Notes: a model not told the origin generated them from the sequence alone. A DNA stretch of 64,000 nucleotides from Inhella inkyongensis (GCF_005952805.1 NZ_CP040709.1:186001-250000); one strand, 5' to 3'; shown: positions 1-9,286, counted from the stretch's first letter. Numbers and translations are program-made.

Positions 1-623
1 CCGCCGCGGCCGACCCCAGCCGCCAGCCCTTTGTGCTGGGGCCTCACATCAACATCTACAACCGGGCCGCGCTGGAAGAACACGCCGCGTTGGGGGCTGG
101 CCACTGGGTGGCGCCGGTGGAGCTGGCGTTGGACGCGGTGGGCGCCATCAATCCGCCCGCCGAGCCGGTGCTGGGCATTGACGGCCCGATCCGCACCGAG
201 GTGTTTGCGTTCGGCCGCCTGCCCCTGGCCTTTTCGGCGCGCTGCTTCACGGCCCGCCACCACCGCCTGAGCAAGGACGGCTGCGAGTTCCGTTGCCGCG
301 ATGACGCCGATGGCCTGTTGCTGCAGACCACCGAAGGCCAGCCCTTTTTGGCCCTGAATGGCATCCAGAGCCAGAGTGCGGCGCTGCAGTGCCTGATCAC
401 CCAGACCGGCGCGCTGCGACGCGCGGGGGTGAGCAGTCTGCGGCTCTCGCCCTGCGGGTTGGGCTTCGCGCGCGTGGTCGAGCTGTTCCAGGCCGTGCTG
501 ACCCAAAGCCTGTGCGCACGCGAGGCCTTGGCCGAGCTGCGCCAGCTGCCCCTGCCCGGCACGCTGGTGGATGGCTTCGCCCGCCGTCATGCGGGCCTGG
601 AAGAAGTGATGGATCCCGCATGA
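1..623 (+). CDS. ubiV: UbiV-type protein, first copy (5' end outside window)
   Basis: C-terminal two thirds of a U32-peptidase-like protein, open in frame from base 3. It closely resembles the complete UbiV at 28388-29302: both share the GPH-[IL]-NIYN segment, the SARCFTARHH stretch and the CxxxC pair (CEFRC here). In the family these cysteines, with one nearer the N-terminus that is not in this window, bind a [4Fe-4S] cluster. UbiU-UbiV hydroxylates the ubiquinone ring without oxygen, using prephenate as oxygen donor. The stop overlaps the ubiT start by four bases, indicating translational coupling. ubiU probably lies just upstream, outside the window. Confidence 0.9.
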   Translation, partial: AAADPSRQPFVLGPHINIYNRAALEEHAALGAGHWVAPVELALDAVGAINPPAEPVLGIDGPIRTEVFAFGRLPLAFSARCFTARHHRLSKDGCEFRCRDDADGLLLQTTEGQPFLALNGIQSQSAALQCLITQTGALRRAGVSSLRLSPCGLGFARVVELFQAVLTQSLCAREALAELRQLPLPGTLVDGFARRHAGLEEVMDPA

Positions 624-1060
624 GCACATCCCTATCCCTTCCCGCCCTGCCCGCAGCGCTGCGCGCCGGCTGGCGCCGCCTGCCCACCCAGCCGCCCTCC
701 GCCTTGTTGGCGGCGGCGCTCAACCGCCTGCTGCTGCCGCGCCTGGAGCCGGACCAGCGCCAGGCGCTGGCGGGGCAGATCGTCGAGGTGGAGGTGCTGG
801 AGCTGGGCCTGCGCGTGCGCTTAGCGCTGGAGGCGGCGGGCTTTCGCGCCGCCGCGACGGAGGGCATCGCCACCGTCACCCTGCGCGCCCGTGCCGACGC
901 CCTGTGGCGGCTGCTGTGCGGGCAGGACGACGCCGACCGCCTCTTCTTCGAGCGCGCCCTGGTGATGGAGGGCGACACCGAATACGGACTGGTGCTCAAG
1001 AACACCTTGGATGCCATCGGCCCCCTGATACCGGCACTGTCTCCACGCGGCACGCACTGA
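620..1060 (+). CDS. ubiT: UbiT-type SCP2 domain protein, first copy
   Basis: 146 residues with one SCP2 (sterol-carrier-like) lipid-binding domain. UbiT is the accessory factor that presents ubiquinone intermediates to UbiU-UbiV during anaerobic synthesis. The conserved run from RADALWRLL through MEGDTEYGL to KNTLDAIGPL matches the second copy at 29299-29733 almost residue for residue. The ATG overlaps the ubiV stop (ATGA). A GCCCGG/CCGGGC hairpin lies at 1083-1101, but without a T run, so it is weak as a terminator. Confidence 0.9.
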   Translation: MSTSLSLPALPAALRAGWRRLPTQPPSALLAAALNRLLLPRLEPDQRQALAGQIVEVEVLELGLRVRLALEAAGFRAAATEGIATVTLRARADALWRLLCGQDDADRLFFERALVMEGDTEYGLVLKNTLDAIGPLIPALSPRGTH

Positions 1061-1152
1061 ACCCAAGCGTGCGGTAATGCCGGCCCGGTGGTTGTCCGGG
1101 CGCCGTTCGCCCCCCAGAATGGACCGCAGGTGCCTGTCAAGGAGTCGGGGCC

Positions 1153-1950
1153 ATGCGCAAGCTGGGTTGGGGGTGGCGCGCCGGATTGCTGGCGCTGGGT
1201 CTGCTGGGGGCCAGCGCGGCGTGGTCGGGTGAGGTGCTGAGCCGGGTCACTCTGAGCGGCACCTTGCGGGTCTGCATCTGGCCGGACTACTACGGCATCA
1301 GCTATCGCGAACCGGCCACCGGGCAGTTGAGCGGCATCGACATCGACCTCGCGCGCGAACTGGCCCGCGAGCTGGACCTCAAGCTCGAGCACATCGACTC
1401 CTCTTTCGCGGCCCTGATCACCGACCTGCACAGCGACCGCTGTGACGTCGCGATGTTTGCCGTGGGCATGCTGCCCGAGCGCATGCAGCGTTTGCGCTTC
1501 ACCCGGCCCTATTTGCGCAGCGGCATTTATGCCGTCACCCACAAGGGCAGCGCCATCGTCGGGGAGTGGAGCGACATTGATCGCCCCGGCGTGCGCGTGG
1601 GGGTGCAGGCCGGCACCTTCATGGAGCCGGTGATGGCCAAGACCCTGCGCCAGGCTCAGTTGGTCACCGTGCGCCCGCCCGACACCCGCGAGCGCGAATT
1701 GGCCAGCGGTCGCATCGACGTGTTCATGACCGACTATCCCTACAGCCGGCGCCTGTTGGACAAGGTGGAGTGGGCCCAGCTGATCACCCCGCCCGAGCCT
1801 TTCAATCCGCTGCCCTATGCCTATGCCGTGAAGCCGGGAGACGAGGCCTGGCTGGAGCGCATCGACGGCTTCGTGCGCCGGGTGCAGAAAGATGGCCGGC
1901 TGCTGGAGGCGGCCCGCCGCCATGGTCTGAAGGACATCGTGGTGCGATGA
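1153..1950 (+). CDS. Periplasmic solute-binding protein, family 3 type
   Basis: 265 residues. An N-terminal signal peptide (basic MRKLGWGWR, hydrophobic core, likely cleavage near residue 25) is followed by a two-lobed SBP_bac_3 fold: GIDIDLARELARELDLKLE, then the lobe-crossing DVAMFAVGMLPERMQRLRFTR region typical of polar amino-acid binders. No ABC permease or ATPase is adjacent. Its stop overlaps the start of the PAS/pseudokinase gene by four bases, so the pair probably acts in sensing: the binding protein may deliver a ligand to the receptor's periplasmic domain. The ligand cannot be read from the sequence. ATG chosen because the signal peptide starts there. Confidence 0.85.
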   Translation: MRKLGWGWRAGLLALGLLGASAAWSGEVLSRVTLSGTLRVCIWPDYYGISYREPATGQLSGIDIDLARELARELDLKLEHIDSSFAALITDLHSDRCDVAMFAVGMLPERMQRLRFTRPYLRSGIYAVTHKGSAIVGEWSDIDRPGVRVGVQAGTFMEPVMAKTLRQAQLVTVRPPDTRERELASGRIDVFMTDYPYSRRLLDKVEWAQLITPPEPFNPLPYAYAVKPGDEAWLERIDGFVRRVQKDGRLLEAARRHGLKDIVVR

Positions 1951-4382
1951 GCAACGCCTACGCCGGCCGCCACCGCCAGCGCCTGTTGCACTGGATGGAT
2001 CGGGCTGGGCGTGCGCGCCCGCCCAGCCAATGGCTGCTGGGCCTGGGCTTGCTGGCTGTGCTGCTCTTGAGCCTGGCGCTCGCCGAGGTTCTGCGCCGCG
2101 ACCGCGAACGCGCACTCAGCCAGCAGCAGGAGCGCAACGGCTTGTTGGCTCGCCTGTTTGAGGATCAGGTCAGCCGTGATTTGGATGGCGCGGCCACCGC
2201 GCTGGCCACCCTGTCCCTGTCCCTGCGCAATGGCGCCACGGTCTCCACCGAATTGCTGACCCAGACGCTGCGTCATCAACGGACCTTGCGCGAACTGCTC
2301 ATTACCGATCTGCAGGGCAAGGTGCTGGCTGCCAGCCGCAGCGAGGCAGTCGGTCAGCGGGTGCCCGAGGAGCGGCTGCGCCCTTTGCCCTCAGGCGAGC
2401 AGGTGGTGCTGGGCGTCTGGACGCCTGGGCGCTTTCTCACGGATGCCTTGGCTGACGTGCTGCCCCCCAAGCTGGGATATCTGCCCTTGCTGCTGCGCGG
2501 CGAACGCCAAGGGGAGCCCATCCTGATGGTGGCGACCCTGCACACGGAGGCCTGGGCGGTGGCCATGCGCAGCACCTTGGGCAGCGAGGGCGAACAGGCC
2601 GCCCTGGTTCATTTCGATGGGCAGTTGCTGGCGCACAGTCACCGTGCCGCGCCGGGCTCGGTTTGGCTGGACCGTCTGGAATTTCTCTCCGACAGCCCCC
2701 AACCCTTTGGCACCCAGCTGGGCCTGGGCCTGGAAAGTCGTGACCCTGCCTTGTTGGCTTGGCGCCAGGCGGGCAATCGGCCCTTGGCCCTCATTGTGGA
2801 GCGCGACCGGGCTGCCGTGCTCACGAGCTGGTGGAGTGCCTCGCGCCCTCAGCTGCTGGGGGCCGGCCTGATGCCCCTGCTGCTGGGTGGCACTGTCGTG
2901 ACGGGTTGGTACCGGCTGCGGCGGCGCGAACAGCATCAGGCCCGGATTGCGCAGTCACAGCGCTTGATTGCCCGGCGCGAGAGCGAGCTGGCCCATGTGG
3001 TGGGCAATCTGCGCGAGCTGCTGTTCCGCACCGACCGCGACACCCGGCTGCGCTTCATCAGCGCCAGCAGCCAGACCCTCTTTGGCCAGGCACCTGAGGC
3101 GCTGCTCGGGCAGTCCTTTTTGGACCTGGTGCGGCAGAGCGAGCGGCGCCAAGCCCGCCAGCTCTTCAATCTGGAGCCGGCCGCTGCACCCGCTTGCGCG
3201 CGCCTGGTCCTGCAGACCCAGGACGCTCGGGAGCGCCACTTTGACGTCACCGTGGTGCCGTTGATGGATGAACACGGCGGCGTGGGTTTTGCCGGCGGCG
3301 CCATCGAGGTCACTGAGCAGGAACAAGAACGCGCACGGCTGGAGGCCGAGGCCAACTTCTATGCCCGGCTGGTGGAACTCAATCCCCTGCCCACCTCGCT
3401 GATCGACGACCAGGGGTGCTACTTGCAGGTCAACCAGGCCTGGGAGGCCTTCATGGGCCACAGCCGGGAGCAGGTCTTGGGGCGCCCAGCGGCCAGCCTG
3501 CAGACGGCCGACGAGGCACGCAGGCATGAAGCCCTGGACGGTGAGTTGCGTGCCCAGGGCGGCGGCCGGCGCTATGAGTGCAGCTATGTGGGCGCGGACG
3601 GACAGCGACACGACCTGCTGGTCACCAAGGTGCGTCTCAGCGCCCAACTGGGGCGGCCCGCCGCCATCCTGAGCACGGTGATGGATGTGTCCGAGCTGCG
3701 CGCCACCGAACGCGCCGCCGAACGCAAGCTGGCCCAGGCGCACGAGGCCCGTGGGGCCAGCCAGGCCTTCTTCCAGTCGGTCGGCCGCGATCTGTTGCAA
3801 CCCCTGGGCGAACTGCAAGAGGCCCTGGTGCGGGCCAGCGGCCGGCGGCGCGACGCCAAGGCCCTGGCCGACATGGCCGCCGCCGCCCAGCGCCTGCAGG
3901 CCAATGTGGGCGATTTGCTCGCCCTGGCCCAGCGCGATCTGGGAACTCATCCCCAAGGGCAGAGCGTGACCGGCGTCGACCTTGGCGCGCTGCTGCAGCA
4001 GGCGGTTCAAGCGCAGCAAGCCGCCTGGCCGGACTGCAGCTTCGAGTTGCAGCTCCCGCGCATGCTGCCGGCCTGGCCCGGCAACGAGGTGCTGCTGAGC
4101 CGGTTGATGCAAAGACTGTGCGGCTTGGCGGCGCAGGGGACTGGCCACAGCCCCCGGGTCCTGCTGGACCTGCGCATGGAGGCCCGCGGCACCCCTTGCC
4201 TGACGCTTTCCAGCCGGGGCGGCGCCTGCCCGCCTCCGCCCCAACTGGCGCAGGACGAATGGAATCTGTGCCAGCGCCTGACGCATGCGCTCGGGGCCGA
4301 CATGACCCAGGAAGAGTTGGCCGATGGCGGCTGGCGGATCCAGGTGCATTGGGCGCCATCGCCCAACAATCCACCCTCCTGA
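1947..4382 (+). CDS. Membrane PAS sensor with degenerate histidine-kinase core
   Basis: 811 residues. A TM helix at about 29-48, a periplasmic dCache-like region to about 300, a second TM at 302-321, two PAS domains (about 350-455 and 470-585), then a region shaped like a HisKA-HATPase core. The H-box equivalent reads FFQSVGRDLLQPL: arginine 614 sits where the phosphorylated histidine belongs and D615 replaces the usual glutamate. The ATP-binding part lacks the N-box asparagine and a DxGxG motif (RGGACPPPP instead). It is therefore probably not an active kinase and may act as a partner or allosteric receptor. It overlaps the solute-binding protein gene by four bases. Start chosen at the overlap; the frame stays open upstream. 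Confidence 0.8.
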   Translation: MSNAYAGRHRQRLLHWMDRAGRARPPSQWLLGLGLLAVLLLSLALAEVLRRDRERALSQQQERNGLLARLFEDQVSRDLDGAATALATLSLSLRNGATVSTELLTQTLRHQRTLRELLITDLQGKVLAASRSEAVGQRVPEERLRPLPSGEQVVLGVWTPGRFLTDALADVLPPKLGYLPLLLRGERQGEPILMVATLHTEAWAVAMRSTLGSEGEQAALVHFDGQLLAHSHRAAPGSVWLDRLEFLSDSPQPFGTQLGLGLESRDPALLAWRQAGNRPLALIVERDRAAVLTSWWSASRPQLLGAGLMPLLLGGTVVTGWYRLRRREQHQARIAQSQRLIARRESELAHVVGNLRELLFRTDRDTRLRFISASSQTLFGQAPEALLGQSFLDLVRQSERRQARQLFNLEPAAAPACARLVLQTQDARERHFDVTVVPLMDEHGGVGFAGGAIEVTEQEQERARLEAEANFYARLVELNPLPTSLIDDQGCYLQVNQAWEAFMGHSREQVLGRPAASLQTADEARRHEALDGELRAQGGGRRYECSYVGADGQRHDLLVTKVRLSAQLGRPAAILSTVMDVSELRATERAAERKLAQAHEARGASQAFFQSVGRDLLQPLGELQEALVRASGRRRDAKALADMAAAAQRLQANVGDLLALAQRDLGTHPQGQSVTGVDLGALLQQAVQAQQAAWPDCSFELQLPRMLPAWPGNEVLLSRLMQRLCGLAAQGTGHSPRVLLDLRMEARGTPCLTLSSRGGACPPPPQLAQDEWNLCQRLTHALGADMTQEELADGGWRIQVHWAPSPNNPPS

Positions 4383-4401
4383 AGCGCCGCGAGTCCCGAT
4401 G

Positions 4402-4436
4402 GACGAAGGCGCACCCCGGCATGGGGTGCCTTCGTC
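4402..4436 (+). terminator. Stem-loop downstream of the pseudokinase gene
   Basis: GACGAAGG, one extra C, GCACCCC pairs with GGGGTGC-CCTTCGTC around a short loop, 20 bases after the stop. There are only a few T residues after the stem, so termination is likely but not textbook. Confidence 0.6.
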
Positions 4437-4461
4437 TTGGGCGAGACACCCAGACCCAAGT

Positions 4462-4475
4462 TTGACCTGGTGCAA
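4462..4475. promoter_or_regulatory. Possible FNR/DNR-type site
   Basis: TTGACCTGGTGCAA matches seven of eight bases of TTGA-N6-TCAA. A TAGTCT hexamer at 4498-4503 sits exactly where the -10 of a class II FNR promoter (site centred at -41.5) would fall, giving a start near 4510, 23 bases before the ATG at 4533. The mismatch in the right half makes this weaker than the sites at 9238, 54036 and 54773. Confidence 0.55.
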
Positions 4476-4532
4476 GGCGCCGAGACCGGGTTTTGCCTAG
4501 TCTGTCGGCCTTGTTGTGAACAAAGGCCAGCG

Positions 4533-4847
4533 ATGTCCGCGGAACTGGAGGCGCAGGCCTTGCAAGCCCTGCGTGGGGTGCTCGATCCCGAGGTCGGGGT
4601 CAATATCGTCGACCTCGGACTGCTGTACTCGCTGCATGAAAGCCCGGGCGGCTTGATGCTGACGATGACCATGACCAGCGCCGCCTGCCCGATGGCCGAT
4701 CAGATCCTGGATGAGGTGGAAGCCGTGTTGGCACCGCTGCTGGGGGCCAGCCAGACCCTGGACATCGAGTTGGTGTTCGACCCGCCGTGGACGCCGCAGC
4801 GCATGAGCCCGCTGGCGCGCGCCATCCTGGGTTGGACCGGCGCATGA
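4533..4847 (+). CDS. SufT/MIP18-like (DUF59) iron-sulfur assembly protein
   Basis: 104 residues, a single DUF59 domain. The N-terminal LRGVLDPEVGVNIVDLGLLY is the family signature, followed by MTMTSAACPMADQI, where the conserved cysteine lies. Relatives (SufT, PaaD, MIP18) help deliver iron-sulfur clusters to target proteins. First gene of an operon behind a possible FNR/DNR site; its stop overlaps the next start (ATGA). The frame stays open upstream, but the ATG at 4533 fits the family length. The client protein is unknown; nothing in this operon is an obvious Fe-S enzyme. Confidence 0.8.
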   Translation: MSAELEAQALQALRGVLDPEVGVNIVDLGLLYSLHESPGGLMLTMTMTSAACPMADQILDEVEAVLAPLLGASQTLDIELVFDPPWTPQRMSPLARAILGWTGA

Positions 4848-5914
4848 AGGCCATGCCGCGCCTGCCGCTGCTCGCCTTGGGGCTGCTCGCCATGGTGCTG
4901 GGCCTGGGGGCCGGCTTGGTGCGTCTGGGGGCCGATCTGCCCTCGGCCTTTGCTTCCCAAGCCGGTGCGCATGGGGTGCTGATGGTGGGCGGCCTGTTCG
5001 GCGTGGTGATCGCGCTGGAACGTGCGGTGGCCGTGGGGAAGGCCTGGGCCTTCGCTGCGCCGCTGGCCAGCGGGCTGGGCACGGTTTGCTTGCTGCTCGG
5101 CCAGACCCAGTTCAGCGGCGGCTTCTATCTGCTCGGGTCGGTCGGCCTGCTGGCCAGCACGGCCCTGGCCGCCACGCGCCAACCCGAACCCTTCATGGGC
5201 GTGCTGCTGGGCGGCGCCCTGTGCGGGGTGCTGGCGCAGCTGGTGTGGCTGTGTGGGGCGCCGCTGGTGCAGGGCCTGCCGCTGGCCATCGCCTTCCTGG
5301 TGCTGACGATTGCCGGTGAGCGCATGGAGTTGTCGCGCTTCGTGCCGCGCTCGCGCGCCGTCGAGCAGCAGCTGGGCGCCATCCTGCTGGGCATCCCGCT
5401 CTCGGTGGGTCTGGGGCCGGAATGGTCTGCGCGCGCGCTCGGCCTGGCCCTGATGCTGCTGGCCCAGTGGCTGTTGCAGCACGATCTGGCGCGCCGCACC
5501 GTGCGTCTGCAGGGCCTCACACGCTTCATTGCCGTGGCCCTGATCGCGGGCTATGTGCAACTGTTGTTGGGCGGGCTCTTGCTGCTGATCTTCGGTCTGC
5601 AGCCCGGCAGCCTGGCCTACGACGCCGCCGTGCATGCGTTGCTCTTGGGCTTTGTGTTCTCAATGGTGTTTGGCCACGCCCCATTGATCGGCCCGGCGCT
5701 GCTGAAGATTCAACTGCCCTTTCACCCCCTGCTGTACGCACCGCTGGCGCTGCTCCATGGCGGCTTGCTGCTGCGCCTGGGCGGCGATGCGCTGGACGAG
5801 CTGGCGCTGCGGCGCGCCGGGGCCTGGGTGTCCACCCTGGCCATCGCCTTCTTCTTGCTCACCCTGATCTGGCGCGCCCAGGCGCGCCGTCCTCGCCATG
5901 TCCTTGCCCATTGA
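4844..5914 (+). CDS. Polytopic membrane protein, NnrS-like in character
   Basis: 356 residues, almost entirely hydrophobic, about ten to eleven predicted TM helices. Conserved-looking histidines lie in membrane segments: AHGVLMVGGLFG near the N-terminus, and HALLLGFVFSMVFGHAPL followed by FHPLLY near the C-terminus. This resembles NnrS-family haem/copper membrane proteins of denitrifiers, but the opening motif of classical NnrS is not seen, so family membership is tentative. It overlaps the upstream gene by 4 bases and the decarboxylase gene by 17, so the three are co-translated. A role in nitric-oxide or redox stress is inferred from context only. Confidence 0.6.
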   Translation: MKAMPRLPLLALGLLAMVLGLGAGLVRLGADLPSAFASQAGAHGVLMVGGLFGVVIALERAVAVGKAWAFAAPLASGLGTVCLLLGQTQFSGGFYLLGSVGLLASTALAATRQPEPFMGVLLGGALCGVLAQLVWLCGAPLVQGLPLAIAFLVLTIAGERMELSRFVPRSRAVEQQLGAILLGIPLSVGLGPEWSARALGLALMLLAQWLLQHDLARRTVRLQGLTRFIAVALIAGYVQLLLGGLLLLIFGLQPGSLAYDAAVHALLLGFVFSMVFGHAPLIGPALLKIQLPFHPLLYAPLALLHGGLLLRLGGDALDELALRRAGAWVSTLAIAFFLLTLIWRAQARRPRHVLAH

Positions 5915-7577
5915 CCGCCCCCAAGAACGCGCCCTGCCCACCCTGACCAGCTGCCTGCTGCATGCGCTGCGTGAGCGCGGCGCCACTGAGCTGTTCGGCA
6001 TCCCGGGCGACTTTGCCTTGCCCTTCTTTCGCGAGGTGGAGCGCTGCGGTCTGCTGCCCTTGATCACGCTCTCGCACGAGCCCGGCGTGGGCTTTGCCGC
6101 CGATGGCGCCTCGCGCGCCCGCGGCGGCCTGGGCGTGGTGGCCGCCACATACGGGGCCGGTGCGATCAACCTGGTGAATACCGTGGCCAGTGCCTATGCC
6201 GAGCGCGTGCCCCTGGTCGTGCTTTCGGGGGCGCCCGCCGCGCACGAAGCCCGCAGCGGCCTGTTGCTGCACCATCAGGTCAAGAGCCTGGATTCGCAGT
6301 GGCGCCTGTTCGAGGAAGTGACCTGCGCGCGCGCGCGTTTGGATGACCCGCAGACCGCCCCGGCTGAAATTGCGCGCGTGCTGGACGCCGCGCTGCAGCA
6401 GTCGCGTCCGGTCTATATCGAGATCCCGCGCGACATGCCGGCCCGCCCCTGCGCCAGCGTGCCCGCGCCTCAGGCCAAGACCTGGGACCCCGACCGCGCC
6501 GCCGCCTGTGCCGACGAGTTGCTGGCCCGCCTGCGCGCCGCACAGGACCCGATGCTGGTGGTGTGCGTGGAGGTGCGCCGCTTCAATCTGGAGGCCAAGG
6601 TGGCCGAGCTGGCGCGCCGGCTGGCGCTGCCGGTGGTCACCACCTTCATGGGGCGGGGGTTGCTGGCTGACAGTGGCGCGCCGCTGGCCGGCACCTATCT
6701 GGGTCTGGCCGGCGATCCTGAGTTGAGCGCCCGCGTCGAGAACTCGGATGCCCTGCTGCTCTTGGGCGCCATCGTCAGCGACACCAACTTCGCGGTCTCG
6801 GCCCAGCGCATTGACTTCCGCCACGCCATCCATGCGTATGACGATGCGGTGCACATGGGGCACGCGGTCTATCCCGATCTGCCGCTGGCCGCGCTGGTGG
6901 ATGCGCTGTTGGCGCGCGTGCCGGTGCAGGCCCAAACCCCGGTAGCCCCGCCGCCCGCGCCGCCGGCTTACCCCAGCGAGCTGCCGCTGGACGACGGCGC
7001 CCTGCAGCCGCGCGACATCGCCGCCGCCATCAACCGCCTGATGCGCCAGCACGGCCCCATGCCGCTGGCCTGCGACGTGGGCGACTGCCTGTTCACCGCC
7101 ATGGACGTGGAACCCACCGGCCTGATCGCACCGGGCTACTACGCCACCATGGGCTATGGCGTGCCGGCGGGCTTGGGTCTGCAGGCGGCCACCGGCCAGC
7201 GCCCCATCATCCTGGTCGGCGACGGCGCCTTCCAGATGACCGGCTGGGAACTGGGCAATGCGCACCGCTACGGGCTGGACCCCATCGTGCTGGTGTTCAA
7301 CAACGCGAGCTGGGAAATGCTGCGCACCTTCATGCCCGAGGTGAAATTCAACGACCTGGGGCAATGGGACTTCGCCCACATGGCCGCCGGCATGGGTGGC
7401 GAGGGCCAGGTGGTGCACACACGGGCCGAGTTGGCCGCCGCATTGGCTCAGGCCCAGGCCACGCGCGGGCGCTTCCAGCTCATCGACATCCGCCTGGCCC
7501 CCGGCGTGCTCTCGCCCACGCTGCAACGCTTCGTGGCGGCCGTAAAGCGTCTTTCCATGCCCTCTCCTTCTCATTGA
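5898..7577 (+). CDS. Thiamine-diphosphate 2-oxoacid decarboxylase (phenylpyruvate/indolepyruvate type)
   Basis: 559 residues. An N-terminal ThDP-pyrimidine domain opens ELFGIPGDFALPFFREVE; HEPGVGFAADGASRA carries the catalytic glutamate and LLHHQVKSLD the double histidine of pyruvate-decarboxylase-type enzymes. The C-terminal cofactor motif runs from GDGAFQMTGWE to LVFNN. The arrangement is closest to Azospirillum-type phenylpyruvate/indolepyruvate decarboxylases, which convert aromatic 2-oxoacids to aldehydes; substrate preference cannot be fixed here. As the third gene of an apparently oxygen-regulated operon it may serve fermentative redox balance or a Fe-S-linked pathway. A benzoylformate-type substrate is a possible alternative. 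Confidence 0.8.
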   Translation: MSLPIDRPQERALPTLTSCLLHALRERGATELFGIPGDFALPFFREVERCGLLPLITLSHEPGVGFAADGASRARGGLGVVAATYGAGAINLVNTVASAYAERVPLVVLSGAPAAHEARSGLLLHHQVKSLDSQWRLFEEVTCARARLDDPQTAPAEIARVLDAALQQSRPVYIEIPRDMPARPCASVPAPQAKTWDPDRAAACADELLARLRAAQDPMLVVCVEVRRFNLEAKVAELARRLALPVVTTFMGRGLLADSGAPLAGTYLGLAGDPELSARVENSDALLLLGAIVSDTNFAVSAQRIDFRHAIHAYDDAVHMGHAVYPDLPLAALVDALLARVPVQAQTPVAPPPAPPAYPSELPLDDGALQPRDIAAAINRLMRQHGPMPLACDVGDCLFTAMDVEPTGLIAPGYYATMGYGVPAGLGLQAATGQRPIILVGDGAFQMTGWELGNAHRYGLDPIVLVFNNASWEMLRTFMPEVKFNDLGQWDFAHMAAGMGGEGQVVHTRAELAAALAQAQATRGRFQLIDIRLAPGVLSPTLQRFVAAVKRLSMPSPSH

Positions 7578-7651
7578 GGAGGGGACGCGCCAGAAGGGTC
7601 CCGCGGGCCTAGCATCCTCCTTCACCCCAAGCCGGGGGCGCGGAGGGCACA

Positions 7652-9205
7652 GTGCAGCAGTTGTCGATCGCAAAGCGTCTGGGTTTGTTGGTGGGCCTTC
7701 TGGGCCTGCTGATGCTGGTCATCGGCCTCTTTGGCCTGCGCGGCCTGGCGGCCACCAGTGAGGGCCTGCGCACGGTCTACGAGGACCGTACCGTGCCGAT
7801 GGGGCAACTGGCCGACATTGAGGCGCGGTTGCTCAGCAACCGCCTGGCGCTGGCCACGGCCTTGAACCAGCAGACCCCCGATGCCCAACGCGCTGCGGTG
7901 GCCGAGGTGGATGGCAATATCGCGGCGATCACCAAGTCCTGGGAGGCCTTCATGGCCACCTACTTGACGCCGGAAGAGAGCGAGCTTGCCAAACAGTTCA
8001 CCGCTTCGCGGGGACGCTTCGTGCAGGAGGGCCTCAAGCCCGCGCTGGCCGCCGCACGGGCAGGCGATGGGGTGGCGCTGCGCAGTCTGATGGAAGGGCC
8101 GATGGCCACGCTGTTCCCCGCCGCCAAGAAGGACATGGAAGCCCTGATGGCCTTGCAGCTGCGGGTGGCCAAAGCCGAGTACGAAGCGGCCATGGCACGC
8201 TACAGCAGCACCCGCATCACGTCCATGGCGCTGATCGTCCTGGCGCTGGGCCTGGGGTTGGGCCTTTCCGCCTATCTGGCGCGCGGCATCCTGCGCGAAC
8301 TGGGGGCCGAACCGCGCGAGGCCGCTGCCGTCGCGCAAGCCGTGGCCTCAGGTGACTTGAGCCAGGACGTGGCCGTGCGCCCCGGCGATGAGGCCAGCCT
8401 GATGGCGCAGATGGCACGCATGCAGCAGTCGCTGATGCAAACCGTGGCCCTGGTGCGCGGCAATGCCGAGTCGGTGGCCACTGCCAGCGCCGAGATCGCA
8501 CAGGGCAACTCCGACCTCAGCCAGCGCACCGAGCAGCAGGCCAGCACCCTGCAGCAGACCGCCGCCACCATGGAACAGCTGGGCAGCACGGTGCGCAATA
8601 ACGCCGACAGCGCGCGTCAGGCCAGCGAGTTGGCCGTCAACGCCTCCAGCGTGGCCGAACGGGGCGGCGAGGTGGTGGGGCAGGTGGTCGAGACCATGCG
8701 CGGCATCCACGAAAGCAGCCGCAAGATCGCCGACATCATCGGCGTCATCGATGGCATCGCCTTCCAGACCAACATCCTGGCCTTGAACGCCGCCGTGGAA
8801 GCCGCGCGGGCGGGCGAACAGGGGCGCGGCTTCGCCGTCGTGGCCGGCGAGGTACGCAGCTTGGCCCAGCGCAGCGCCGATGCGGCCAAGGAGATCAAGA
8901 CCCTGATCGGCACCAGCGTCGAGCGCGTGGAGCAGGGCAGCGCCCAGGTGGACACGGCCGGGCAGACCATGCAGCAGGTGGTGGCCTCCATCCAGCGCGT
9001 GCGCGACATCGTGGGCGAGATCAGCAGCGCCAGCAGCGAACAGGCCACCGGCATCGGCCAGGTCAGCGACGCCGTCAGCCAGATGGACCAGGTGACGCAG
9101 CAGAACGCCGCCTTGGTGGAGCAATCCGCTGCCGCCGCCGAGAGCCTCAAGGGCCAGGCCGAGCAACTCGTGCATGCGGTGGCCAGCTTCCGACTGGCCC
9201 ATTGA
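7652..9205 (+). CDS. Methyl-accepting chemotaxis protein
   Basis: 517 residues with a GTG start eight bases after GGAGGG. TM1 about 10-32, a periplasmic four-helix-bundle domain, TM2 about 190-210, HAMP, then a cytoplasmic signalling domain. The hairpin tip ([20 protein letters not shown], then the [19 protein letters not shown] segment) is the conserved CheA/CheW contact. No C-terminal CheR-docking pentapeptide is visible (ends ASFRLAH). Not evidently co-transcribed with either neighbour. Ligand unknown. Confidence 0.93.
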   Translation: MQQLSIAKRLGLLVGLLGLLMLVIGLFGLRGLAATSEGLRTVYEDRTVPMGQLADIEARLLSNRLALATALNQQTPDAQRAAVAEVDGNIAAITKSWEAFMATYLTPEESELAKQFTASRGRFVQEGLKPALAAARAGDGVALRSLMEGPMATLFPAAKKDMEALMALQLRVAKAEYEAAMARYSSTRITSMALIVLALGLGLGLSAYLARGILRELGAEPREAAAVAQAVASGDLSQDVAVRPGDEASLMAQMARMQQSLMQTVALVRGNAESVATASAEIAQGNSDLSQRTEQQASTLQQTAATMEQLGSTVRNNADSARQASELAVNASSVAERGGEVVGQVVETMRGIHESSRKIADIIGVIDGIAFQTNILALNAAVEAARAGEQGRGFAVVAGEVRSLAQRSADAAKEIKTLIGTSVERVEQGSAQVDTAGQTMQQVVASIQRVRDIVGEISSASSEQATGIGQVSDAVSQMDQVTQQNAALVEQSAAAAESLKGQAEQLVHAVASFRLAH

Positions 9206-9237
9206 GGAAGACCCCGGGGCGGGCCAATGCGCCCGGT

Positions 9238-9251
9238 TTGACCTTGCTCAA
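9238..9251. promoter_or_regulatory. FNR/DNR-type site upstream of nrdJ
   Basis: TTGACCTTGCTCAA is a perfect TTGA-N6-TCAA. It lies 84 bases before the nrdJ ATG and upstream of the NrdR boxes, consistent with activation at low oxygen. A TTACAG (9271-9276) or TATATC (9290-9295) could be the -10. Confidence 0.7.
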
Positions 9252-9286
9252 CACATCGCCCTTGGGCGAATTACAGCCCTGGCAAT

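Noticed and set aside
1083-1101. Terminator after the first ubiT
   Set aside because: Only a six-base GC stem with a seven-base loop and no T run; too common in DNA of this GC content.
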